From: Alphaproteobacteria bacterium
GTDB lineage: Bacteria; Pseudomonadota; Alphaproteobacteria; Sphingomonadales; Emcibacteraceae
Direction of reading: 5' to 3'
Assembly: GCA_030432815.1 (NCBI GenBank)
Contig: JAUILB010000158.1
Location: 1 to 6,740 of the forward strand
DNA: 6,740 nt
The notes under the pieces were generated by a model that worked only from the letters and a program-made list of their open reading frames with translations, was not told the DNA's origin and searched no databases. Position numbers and translations under genes: made by a program. Shown here in pieces: positions 1 to 6,352 of the stretch. The stretch's first letter is position 1, and the number at the start of each line of letters is the position of its first letter.

Positions 1-717
1 GATGGCGCGGATCATGGCTATCGCTTCATCATGTTGACCAAGTTTGCGCATCGCCATATATTTATAAAAACTTGTTGATACCAGAAAATCATCCTTGTCG
101 CGAAGTTGGTTTGCCTCGGCTGCCTTGTCCATATAACTAATAACCGTCTGATAATCGCCCGTCGCCATACTGCTTTCGGCAAGATAATAAAAAATATTTC
201 TTTTAAAGGTGCTTGGGCTAAAATTTGACCGGCCTGGGATACCATCCTGTACGGGCGAAACATCTACATTTTCAATCAGTTCCTCCGCACGGCGCAAATC
301 CCTTATGCCGTCCTCATACTGATAATTTCTTACAAGATAATAGCCCCTGTACCTATAAAGTGCGTAGCTTTCCGGAAAAAGTTCCAACCCGTGCGTAAAT
401 ATTTCAATGGCTTTTGCATAATTACCCAGAAAGCCTTCCCTTCGGCCGCGCCAACTATAACTGCTTTCTTTCAGGGGAGCTGATGCATACACAATACTAG
501 CTGTCTCAAGGTCACCATTAAACCATTCTTTGCTGAATGGATCCATCTCCATATCCCGGAACTCAACCCCGGACGGAGAGCGGGTCATCGCATAGGCGGC
601 TCTCACAACAGGATTATTCGAAACATCACTATCTACCTCAATGTTATCCTGTGCTTGAAGAGTTAAAACATTAAAGAACGTTATCCCAATTGTCCCGAAA
701 ATTAACAGGAGCCGCAT
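1..717 (-). CDS. Secreted TPR-repeat protein, C-terminus cut by window edge
   Basis: This frame is open for 239 codons from an ATG at 717-715 to the left edge, so the gene continues outside the window. The start is supported by an AAAAGGG ribosome-binding site (complement of 726-732) eight bases upstream. Residues 1-22 form a Sec signal peptide: MR, a hydrophobic core, then an LQA-Q cleavage site. Helical repeats follow that resemble tetratricopeptide repeats, at about residues 86-117 (GNYAKAIEIF), 119-150 (YQYEDGIRDL), 176-203 (GDYQTVISYM) and 213-239 (GQHDEAIAMI). The gap between repeats 2 and 3 is Pro/Ser-rich. TPR proteins are protein-binding scaffolds, and here the export signal implies a periplasmic or envelope role. 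The partner is unknown. The gene is divergent from the MBL operon and may share its control region, but nothing else links them. The TPR assignment is by eye and no specific family is recognised. Confidence 0.82.
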   Translation of the reverse strand, partial: MRLLLIFGTIGITFFNVLTLQAQDNIEVDSDVSNNPVVRAAYAMTRSPSGVEFRDMEMDPFSKEWFNGDLETASIVYASAPLKESSYSWRGRREGFLGNYAKAIEIFTHGLELFPESYALYRYRGYYLVRNYQYEDGIRDLRRAEELIENVDVSPVQDGIPGRSNFSPSTFKRNIFYYLAESSMATGDYQTVISYMDKAAEANQLRDKDDFLVSTSFYKYMAMRKLGQHDEAIAMIRAI

Positions 718-743
718 TTTATAATCCCTTTTCTAAATTCATC

Positions 744-758
744 GAAGCATATTGCTTC
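744..758. promoter_or_regulatory. Perfect short dyad in the divergent intergenic region
   Basis: GAAGCA at 744-749 and TGCTTC at 753-758 form a perfect 6-bp inverted repeat around a 3-base centre (TAT). It lies 27-41 bases upstream of the TPR-protein start, so it could be an operator or a small 5' UTR hairpin. The arms are short and the region is AT-rich, so chance is possible. The function is inferred, not shown. Confidence 0.22.
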
Positions 759-850
759 ATATTCAATTAAAAATAAAGAACTAGTGGTGAAATTATCATT
801 ATTATTGCATCAATATTCTTGAGCAACACATAAAAAAATAGTTAAATGCA

Positions 851-878
851 TTGGTCAAAAGTTTGGGGATTCTATAAG
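851..878 (+). promoter_or_regulatory. Possible sigma70-like promoter for the MBL operon
   Basis: A weak -35-like TTGGTC (851-856) and a better -10-like TATAAG (873-878) are separated by 16 bases. They lie 29 bases upstream of the first MBL start codon at 908, which fits a short leader. The rest of the 718-907 gap is AT-rich. It holds a weak candidate for the divergent TPR gene (GAGCAA at 821-826, read as TTGCTC on the minus strand, with TAATAA from 799-804), but no strong box. This is by-eye matching only. Confidence 0.3.
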
Positions 879-907
879 ATCGTGACTGATTTTAGAAAGA
901 AATATAT

Positions 908-1816
908 ATGAAAAAAATTTTGGTGTTTTTTCTTTCCTTTATATTCATGTTTTATGCCTACGCCGATGAATATGAGAAAGAAAATTTTGAAGTCATTGAT
1001 GTCGGCGACAATGCATCATCACAAGGCTGGTACGTCACATACATGATCGATAACCGCACCTATGCCATTCTTGCCCCTTATCATTGGCAGAGAACAGTAT
1101 CATTTTTATTAATCGGGGACGAAAAAGCTTTACTTATTGATACGGGAATGGCTTTTGGCAACATTAAATTGAACGTCGAAGCCCTTACAGACAAACCTGT
1201 TATTGTTGTAAATACCCATAGCCATTATGATCATGTATCAAACAACCACCTTTTTGAAACGGTATATGGACGCGATCTGGACTATACACGAAAAAATGCT
1301 TCCGGACATCCCAGGGCAACATGGCAAAACGCCATTCAGCCATCGGCAGTAAGCGGTAATCTTCCTGAAGGTTTTGATTTTGAAAATTATGAAAATATCG
1401 GATTTGAAATTGATCACTATCTGGAAGACGGGGAAATTATCGACCTCGGCGGACGTGAAATAGAAGTGCTACACACGCCGGGTCACACCCCTGACAGTAT
1501 GCTTTTCTTTGATCGAAGCACCGGATATCTGGCAACTGGTGATACATTTTACCCTTCAACGCTTTGGGCACACCGTGCTGATGCCAATTTTACGGATTAT
1601 CTTGAAAGTGCAAAGCGCATGGCTGACCTTCAACCAAGGGTAAAATATATTCTCCCCGGGCATGGTCAAATTGTCGCAAATCCAGATTTTCTTGGAAAGC
1701 TATATAATGCCTTTGTGGCAATGCGAGACCCAGACACACCCTATGAAACAGGTGAAAACAGAAGACGATATCAGTTTGACGGCTTTGCGGCCCTTGTTGC
1801 TGACCCACCGGAATAA
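908..1816 (+). CDS. Periplasmic MBL-fold metallo-hydrolase (first of a pair)
   Basis: This 302-residue protein opens with a Sec signal peptide (residues 1-19, MKK, Phe/Leu-rich core, AYA-D cleavage site), so a periplasmic location is predicted. The metallo-beta-lactamase-fold metal site is complete: HSHYDH (H104, H106, D108, H109), H193 in TPGHTPDS, D212 in ATGDTFYP and H252 in LPGHG. The bridging Asp212 argues for the glyoxalase II/lactonase/RNase Z type of dinuclear hydrolase rather than a classical B1 or B3 beta-lactamase. The reaction would be metal-dependent hydrolysis of an ester, thioester, lactone or similar bond, but the substrate cannot be read from the sequence. The only upstream ribosome-binding signal is a purine-rich AGAAAGAAA. 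It is the first gene of a four-gene operon and a paralogue of the gene at 2284-3237, sharing the C-terminal FDGF motif (residues 290-293). Confidence 0.9.
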   Translation: MKKILVFFLSFIFMFYAYADEYEKENFEVIDVGDNASSQGWYVTYMIDNRTYAILAPYHWQRTVSFLLIGDEKALLIDTGMAFGNIKLNVEALTDKPVIVVNTHSHYDHVSNNHLFETVYGRDLDYTRKNASGHPRATWQNAIQPSAVSGNLPEGFDFENYENIGFEIDHYLEDGEIIDLGGREIEVLHTPGHTPDSMLFFDRSTGYLATGDTFYPSTLWAHRADANFTDYLESAKRMADLQPRVKYILPGHGQIVANPDFLGKLYNAFVAMRDPDTPYETGENRRRYQFDGFAALVADPPE

Positions 1817-1828
1817 GGGTATAATGAA

Positions 1829-2287
1829 ATGAAAATTGCTTTCCTTAGCATTAAAAATATGAGCCGCAGTATCATGGCCGAAGCCATAGCGCGCAAATAT
1901 GGCGCCCATGTTGCAAAAGCAATGAGCGCAGGATGTAATCCACAGGATGATATTCATCCGGTCGCACAGCGTGTGCTCAAGAGCAGCGGCCATAGTGCGG
2001 GTAATCTGGTCAGTAAATCATGGGATCATTTGTCCGGCTGGAGCCCTGATATTGTTATTACAATCGGTGATGAGGTATTGAAAAAGAAGTGCCCCGCATT
2101 CGTTGGAAACTCTGTCCATGTACACTGGAGCATACCCGACCCGGCAAATAAATTTGGAAATATGGAAAATAACTTTAAGGAAACAATGAAAATCCTTGAT
2201 AAAAGAATAAAGAAAATATTCGAAGAAGATATAAGCATAATGGATAAAACCGAACTAAGAGCTCACCTGAAGAAAGTTACACAATGA
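1829..2287 (+). CDS. LMW-phosphatase/ArsC-fold protein lacking the catalytic Cys
   Basis: This 152-residue cytoplasmic protein has the layout of low-molecular-weight protein tyrosine phosphatases and thioredoxin-linked arsenate reductases. An N-terminal P-loop (residues 6-14) is followed by MAEAIARKYG, SAG (33-35), SKSWDHL (62-68), a DIVITIGDE strand (74-82) and a WSIPDPA acid loop (100-106, Asp104). Active members carry CX5R(S/T) in the P-loop. Here the equivalent positions read S7-I-K-N-M-S12-R13-S14, so the nucleophilic Cys and the second P-loop Cys are both Ser. The arsenate-reductase Cys normally found after the ITV strand is Gly80, while Cys88 remains. Neither phosphatase nor arsenate reductase activity is expected, and a binding or regulatory pseudoenzyme is the likely role. 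The start is supported by AAGGG (1815-1819) nine bases upstream. The gene lies 12 bases after the first MBL gene, and its stop overlaps the next start (ATGA at 2284-2287). The frame is intact, so it is not an obvious decaying pseudogene. Confidence 0.82.
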   Translation: MKIAFLSIKNMSRSIMAEAIARKYGAHVAKAMSAGCNPQDDIHPVAQRVLKSSGHSAGNLVSKSWDHLSGWSPDIVITIGDEVLKKKCPAFVGNSVHVHWSIPDPANKFGNMENNFKETMKILDKRIKKIFEEDISIMDKTELRAHLKKVTQ

Positions 2288-3237
2288 AATTAAAGATATC
2301 TGCAATATTTCTTTTAATGTTTTTTATATCATCCTGTGGGGAGCAGGAACCTGAAGGTGGTAACTGGTATGATGCTCTGCCTCGTGAAAGTTGGTCCAAT
2401 TACGAATTTATCGATACCAATCAGGACTGGTTTGAAGTCTATAAACTCACTGATAACACTTATGCTATTTATGAACCAAACCAGTGGCAGGAAGCGATCA
2501 GTTACCTGCTTATCGGAAGTGAAAAAGCGATGCTTGTCGATACATTGCAGGGAATTGGTGATTTAAAGGCTGTCACAGACCAGCTTACGGATCTGCCAAT
2601 CATCGTAATGAACACACACAGCCATTATGACCATGTCAGTTCCAATTTTCAGTATGATACAATTTACGGGTTAAATAAGCCTTACACCATCAACAATGCC
2701 AAGGGCAAAACAAACGCAGAAATCGATGGTGGCATGACGCCTGAAACCATCTGGAAAAACCTGCCACGCACTTTTTCATTTGATCTTTATGAAAGCAAAC
2801 CATTTGAAATTGATCATTTTGTAGAGAATGGTGAAATCATTGACCTGGGTGACCGGGAAATAGAAGTTATCTACATTCCCGGGCATACACCTGACAGTGT
2901 TATTCTTGTAGATAGAAAAAACCGCATGATGGCAACTGGTGACAGTTTCTATCCGGCGCCGATATATGTTTATTCGGATACATCAAGCTTTCAGGATTTC
3001 TTTATTTCAGCGCAAACCATGTTTGGCTTTACTGATGATGTTGATTTTTTACTTCCGGGACATAATGAAACAATGCAACCGGCAAGCTACCTGAATGAAC
3101 TGCGCCGTGCAACAATGGCCATCATCAACCCTACAACCCCGTTTATTCAGGGCACTGGAACACGCACATATGAATTTGATGGTTTTAGCTTAATTGTAAA
3201 AGATCCGCTTGATTTCGGCATAAGACAGGGAGACTGA
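2284..3237 (+). CDS. Lipoprotein MBL-fold metallo-hydrolase (second of a pair)
   Basis: This 317-residue protein starts with a lipoprotein signal: MKLK, a hydrophobic segment, then the lipobox ISSC with Cys18 as the probable lipidated residue. Gly19 at position +2 does not suggest inner-membrane retention under the E. coli rule. The MBL site is complete: HSHYDH (H112, H114, D116, H117), H201 in IPGHTPDS, D220 in ATGDSFYP and H260 in LPGHN. It is clearly paralogous to the 908-1816 protein: residues 172-207 match residues 164-199 of that protein at 25 of 36 positions, and the C-terminal FDGF motif recurs (298-301). The start codon overlaps the preceding stop (ATGA), suggesting translational coupling. 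It is probably a hydrolase of the glyoxalase II/lactonase type acting at the envelope on an unknown substrate. The lipid anchor is inferred from the lipobox alone. Confidence 0.9.
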   Translation: MKLKISAIFLLMFFISSCGEQEPEGGNWYDALPRESWSNYEFIDTNQDWFEVYKLTDNTYAIYEPNQWQEAISYLLIGSEKAMLVDTLQGIGDLKAVTDQLTDLPIIVMNTHSHYDHVSSNFQYDTIYGLNKPYTINNAKGKTNAEIDGGMTPETIWKNLPRTFSFDLYESKPFEIDHFVENGEIIDLGDREIEVIYIPGHTPDSVILVDRKNRMMATGDSFYPAPIYVYSDTSSFQDFFISAQTMFGFTDDVDFLLPGHNETMQPASYLNELRRATMAIINPTTPFIQGTGTRTYEFDGFSLIVKDPLDFGIRQGD

Positions 3238-3239
3238 TA

Positions 3240-3935
3240 ATGGGCTATTTTAAGGGGTTCGATTTAGAATTCTGGAATTTCTTTGAGGAGCTTAAAGAAA
3301 ATAACAATCGTGAATGGTTTACCGAAAATAAACCGCGCTATCAGGAACATGTGGTCACACCATGTATGGATTTTATTGTCGATATGGGTGAACGTCTCAA
3401 GGACATATCGCCCCATTATACCGCCATTGCCAAAGCAAGCGGCGGTTCCATGTTCCGCATTTATCGCGATGCCCGTTTTTCAAAGGATAAACGTCCATAT
3501 AAGGAAAATGCCGGAATACAGTTTCGCCACAAACTTGGCAAGGATGCCCATGCGCCCGGATTTTACGTGCATCTGCAAAAAGGCCGTATTTTTTATGGTG
3601 GCGGCATATGGCAGCCGGAAAGTAAAACATTAAACGAGATTCGTGACCGTATTTGTTACTATCCCAAAAAGTGGCAGGCCGTTATTGAAAATGAAGATAT
3701 CATCAAAGTTTTTGGTGGCATTAATGGTGATGGTTTGACACGCCCTCCACGTGGTTATGACGCCGATCACAAATATATCGAAGATATTAAACGAAAAAGC
3801 TTCTTCGCCATGAAAGAGGAAACAGACTATAAAAAAACCATGAAGGCAGATTTTCTGGACGAAGTTGCAAATACATTCAATGCTGCAAGCCCGCTGCTTG
3901 CTTTTATCTGTGATGCCAAGGGAATTGAATTTTAA
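3240..3935 (+). CDS. DUF2461 (TIGR02453-type) conserved protein
   Basis: This 231-residue protein has no signal peptide and is probably cytoplasmic. It carries the conserved features of the DUF2461 family: NNNREWF near residue 21 with a following NKPRY, then RIYRDARFSKDKRPYKEN (73-90), GFYVHL (107-112), GGGIWQP (120-126) and RPPRGYD (168-174) followed by KRKSFF (184-189). The length matches the family, whose biochemical role is not established, so no function is proposed. The start is supported by AGGGAG (3227-3232) seven bases upstream. The gene begins two bases after the second MBL stop, so it is almost certainly the last gene of the operon. The 35-base gap to the convergent thioesterase holds only AT-rich DNA and no convincing GC-rich terminator hairpin. 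Confidence 0.9.
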   Translation: MGYFKGFDLEFWNFFEELKENNNREWFTENKPRYQEHVVTPCMDFIVDMGERLKDISPHYTAIAKASGGSMFRIYRDARFSKDKRPYKENAGIQFRHKLGKDAHAPGFYVHLQKGRIFYGGGIWQPESKTLNEIRDRICYYPKKWQAVIENEDIIKVFGGINGDGLTRPPRGYDADHKYIEDIKRKSFFAMKEETDYKKTMKADFLDEVANTFNAASPLLAFICDAKGIEF

Positions 3936-3970
3936 AGTATAAAATTAACAAAGCATTACAATTTATTGTT

Positions 3971-4756
3971 TTAATTATTTTTTATTTCAGTTGACTTACC
4001 GTTCTTATCAACAGCAACCATGATAAAATCACTGTCTGCACAGAAGGTTCGTTCTCCGGTGAGCAGCTCTTCGCCCCACATTTTTACATTCACAGTAAGC
4101 GATTTTGTGCCCACACGGACCACTTTTGCCGATAAATCAACAATACCACCAATATGAATGGGCGCGCAGAAATTGGTTTTATCAAGACTTGCGAGCACCA
4201 TAACTTCCCTGCACCGTCTGGTGGATGCAATAAAACCTGCCTTCGCCATTAGCGAAAGCCCGTGACCACCAAATAATGTGCCGTGATGGTTAGTATCATC
4301 CGCAAAAACAAGTTCTACCATCCGAAGATCCGCATCCGGTTCCGCATGGCCCCTTTCCGCCATTTTAAGCTCAGAAAGCATAATATTATCCATATCATGC
4401 TCGTCCTTACCCGGGACCGCCACCATATTGAACATACCCCGGGTACAAATCACCTGTTTCCCGGTAAGCATGTCTTCGGCTTTCATGACCACTTCCACTT
4501 TTAGCGACCGTCTTCCTGCTTTAATCACAGTCGCTGCGAAATCGACGATATTTCCCTTAAAGGCCGGCTTTTCAAAATCAATATTATCACAGGATGCTGT
4601 CACAAAATGCCGTCGCCCGAACCGTGTCGCCGCAATGAAAGCCACTTTGTCCATATAACTTAATGCTGCGCCCCCAAAAAGCGTTTCGTGATGATTGATG
4701 TTTTTGGGAAAAACGATATCGGTAAGGTGGATAGTGCTGTTTGTATGATGGATCAT
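3971..4756 (-). CDS. Double-hotdog acyl-CoA thioesterase
   Basis: This 261-residue protein contains two tandem hotdog-fold thioesterase domains, whereas single-domain bacterial relatives such as YciA are about half this length. Domain 1 (about residues 8-115) has NHHETLFGG (21-29) followed by SYMDK with Asp36. Domain 2 (about 145-248) has NHHGTLFGG (156-164), but the equivalent of Asp36 is Ala171. In the BACH/ACOT7-type thioesterases each active site combines an Asn from one domain with an Asp from the other, so one functional site per repeat pair is plausible here. The expected reaction is hydrolysis of acyl-CoA to free acid and CoA in the cytoplasm, with unknown chain-length preference. Its ATG directly abuts the stop of the upstream GNAT gene, and an AAGGA site (complement of 4764-4768) lies seven bases before it, inside the GNAT end. 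The two genes are therefore co-transcribed. Confidence 0.9.
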   Translation of the reverse strand: MIHHTNSTIHLTDIVFPKNINHHETLFGGAALSYMDKVAFIAATRFGRRHFVTASCDNIDFEKPAFKGNIVDFAATVIKAGRRSLKVEVVMKAEDMLTGKQVICTRGMFNMVAVPGKDEHDMDNIMLSELKMAERGHAEPDADLRMVELVFADDTNHHGTLFGGHGLSLMAKAGFIASTRRCREVMVLASLDKTNFCAPIHIGGIVDLSAKVVRVGTKSLTVNVKMWGEELLTGERTFCADSDFIMVAVDKNGKSTEIKNN

Positions 4757-5308
4757 CTAAAAATCCTTGATCATTTCAATCACAGGCACCTGAACCCCAT
4801 TATCGGCCGCATCCATCCGGCGGCCCACTTCTTTAAAACCATGTTTTTCATAAAGTGGAAGCCCCGCAAGTGTTGCACCAAGCATCATTTTATTAAATCC
4901 TGCGTCACGAGCGGCTTTCTGGCAGATTTCCATTATATAACTGCCAATCCCCTGCCGTGCCCAGTCAGGGTGACAATACATAGCACGGATACGTGCACGA
5001 TCAGTTGCCGGGTCAAGCAGTGCGGCACTACGGCCAGGGCTATGGTTACCACCATAGAGCGTCGCCCGTTTTCCCCATCCACCACAGCCGACTGCCGTTT
5101 CATGGTCCGTTCCTTCGCCGTGAAGGATAATAAAATAGGTTCCGTCCTCAATAAGTTGGGTATCAATGCCCATAAACTGATAGGCAACATCAAGCTGTTC
5201 CGGAGTTAGAAATGCTTTCTGCAATTCTATGATCGCCCGATCCATAAGGTCACGGATTACCGGGATATCATCCATTGTTGCCAGCCTGTGGGTGAATTTT
5301 TTGCTCAT
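4757..5308 (-). CDS. GNAT-family N-acetyltransferase
   Basis: This 183-residue cytoplasmic protein has the GNAT fold. An N-terminal strand and helix carry RLATMDDIPVIRDLM (8-22), followed by a central GCGGWGKR (74-81). The acetyl-CoA pyrophosphate loop is RQGIGS (118-123), preceded by the beta-4 strand ARIRAMYCHPDW, and LPLYEKHGF (150-158) near the C-terminus contains the Tyr153 often used as the general acid. The acceptor substrate (amine, amino acid, antibiotic or protein) cannot be told from the sequence. An AGGA motif lies about seven bases upstream of the ATG at 5308-5306. The gene is first in a two-gene unit with the thioesterase and divergent from the hydrolase at 5393 across 84 bases. 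No strong minus-strand promoter box was identified. Confidence 0.9.
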   Translation of the reverse strand: MSKKFTHRLATMDDIPVIRDLMDRAIIELQKAFLTPEQLDVAYQFMGIDTQLIEDGTYFIILHGEGTDHETAVGCGGWGKRATLYGGNHSPGRSAALLDPATDRARIRAMYCHPDWARQGIGSYIMEICQKAARDAGFNKMMLGATLAGLPLYEKHGFKEVGRRMDAADNGVQVPVIEMIKDF

Positions 5309-5323
5309 ATTACCGTCCTACAC

Positions 5324-5353
5324 TTGCCAAATGTTTGATTTCAAGCTTAATAT
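5324..5353 (+). promoter_or_regulatory. Possible sigma70-like promoter for the secreted hydrolase
   Basis: TTGCCA (5324-5329, five of six matches to TTGACA) and TAATAT (5348-5353, four of six to TATAAT) are 18 bases apart. They sit 39 bases upstream of the ATG at 5393 in the 84-base divergent gap. Only a weak ACGGGG ribosome-binding signal precedes the start. The promoter call is by eye. Confidence 0.35.
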
Positions 5354-5392
5354 TTGATCTAGCGTAACAAAACATAATTCACGGGGTTTGTC

Positions 5393-6352
5393 ATGAATTT
5401 TATTAAAGCTTTTTTAATGGTCGCCATCGCAGTCTTCACAATACCGGCGGGCGCGCATCAGGACCCGGATCAATCCGGATATATACAGGTTGACGGCGGC
5501 AAAATATGGTACCGCATGAATGGGCTTGAACATCTTGGTAAAACCCCGGCCATAATCGCTATGCATGGTGGACCTGGCGGTACGCATCGCGGTTTGATGC
5601 CATATGTGGAACTTTCGGATACATATCCCGTGATTCTTTATGATCAGCTTGGTAACGGTATGTCCGCCAAGTTTGTTGATGATCCAAGTGACCGTTCAAC
5701 ATGGACCGTTGAGCATTTTGTTAAAGAAATCAGCCAGATAAGAGAAGCACTTGGTCTTGATGAAGTCATTATCGCTGGTCATAGCTGGGGTGGAACCTTA
5801 AGCGCGGAATATGCAGTTAAAAATGAAGAAGGACTTCGCGCCGCAATCTTCGGAAGCCCGCTAATCAGCACCCCGCAATGGGTCGCAGATAACCGTGAAT
5901 GGATCAGCCAGATGCCAAAGCGTTATCAGGATGCCATCAATAAACATGAAGCCGCCGGCACCTTTGATGATCCTGAATACCGCGATGCGGAGCGGGCATT
6001 TTATGACCGCCATATGTGTCATAGTGGCTGTGTTGACCGTGGGTTCCGTGATAACGCCAAAGGCGGCAATCGCGATATGTATCAAACCATGTGGGGACCA
6101 AGCGAATTTACCGCGAATGGCACCCTTGCGGATTATGACATCAGTCCGCAGCTTCATACGGTTGAGGTACCGGTACTAATGATTTGTGGTGAATTTGACG
6201 AAGCGGCACCAAAATCATGTAAAAAATTCGCGGATATGGTGCCCGATGCAACAAATGTGGTAGTTCCGCAGGCCGGTCACGCCATTTTAAGCGAAGAAAA
6301 AGACATGGTTGTTTCCACAATTCGTAATTTTCTTGCCAAAAAACTGAAATAA
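5393..6352 (+). CDS. Secreted proline-iminopeptidase-like alpha/beta hydrolase (S33)
   Basis: This 319-residue protein has the layout of the proline iminopeptidase/tricorn-interacting-factor F1 branch of peptidase family S33. It shows the HGGPGG oxyanion-hole motif (58-63), DQLGNGMS (84-91), the nucleophile elbow GHSWGG with Ser131, a cap region with MWGPSEF (233-239), Asp269 in CGEFDE and His296 in AGHA. The catalytic triad is therefore complete. Family members remove N-terminal proline or other residues from short peptides, though related esterases exist and the substrate is uncertain. Most proline iminopeptidases are cytoplasmic, but this one has a Sec signal peptide (residues 1-21, AGA-H cleavage site). 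Four cysteines (209, 213, 265, 276), including a CHSGC pair in the cap, could form disulfides in the periplasm. The gene appears to be a single-gene unit. Its TAA directly abuts the stop codon of the convergent VOC gene. Confidence 0.88.
   Translation: MNFIKAFLMVAIAVFTIPAGAHQDPDQSGYIQVDGGKIWYRMNGLEHLGKTPAIIAMHGGPGGTHRGLMPYVELSDTYPVILYDQLGNGMSAKFVDDPSDRSTWTVEHFVKEISQIREALGLDEVIIAGHSWGGTLSAEYAVKNEEGLRAAIFGSPLISTPQWVADNREWISQMPKRYQDAINKHEAAGTFDDPEYRDAERAFYDRHMCHSGCVDRGFRDNAKGGNRDMYQTMWGPSEFTANGTLADYDISPQLHTVEVPVLMICGEFDEAAPKSCKKFADMVPDATNVVVPQAGHAILSEEKDMVVSTIRNFLAKKLK

Noticed and set aside
1700..1993. A 97-codon minus-strand ORF across the end of the first MBL gene and the start of the LMWP-fold gene
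   Set aside because: It overlaps two strongly supported plus-strand genes, has no ribosome-binding site I could identify, and resembles no known family.
1829..2287. An arsenic-resistance operon, from the ArsC-like fold
   Set aside because: The catalytic cysteines are missing and there is no arsR, arsB/acr3 or arsH-like gene in the window.
908..3237. The MBL genes as classical metallo-beta-lactamases giving antibiotic resistance
   Set aside because: Both have the bridging Asp (D212, D220) where B1 enzymes have Cys, and their overall motif set fits the broad glyoxalase II/lactonase-like hydrolases. Resistance is not supported by sequence alone.
3958..3969. ACAAT-TT-ATTGT inverted repeat followed by a T-rich run between the convergent DUF2461 and thioesterase genes
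   Set aside because: The 5-bp, almost all A/T stem would be very weak. AT-rich DNA produces such repeats by chance, so it is not called a terminator.
4403..4445. TACCCGGG and CCCGGGTA as an 8-bp inverted repeat
   Set aside because: It lies inside the thioesterase coding region, and the core CCCGGG is itself a palindrome, so the match is largely automatic.
4688..5209. A 173-codon plus-strand ORF antisense to the thioesterase start and the GNAT gene
   Set aside because: Its translation is low-complexity in family terms (His/Cys/Thr-rich, no recognisable domain) and it lies entirely opposite two well-supported genes. It is a shadow frame.
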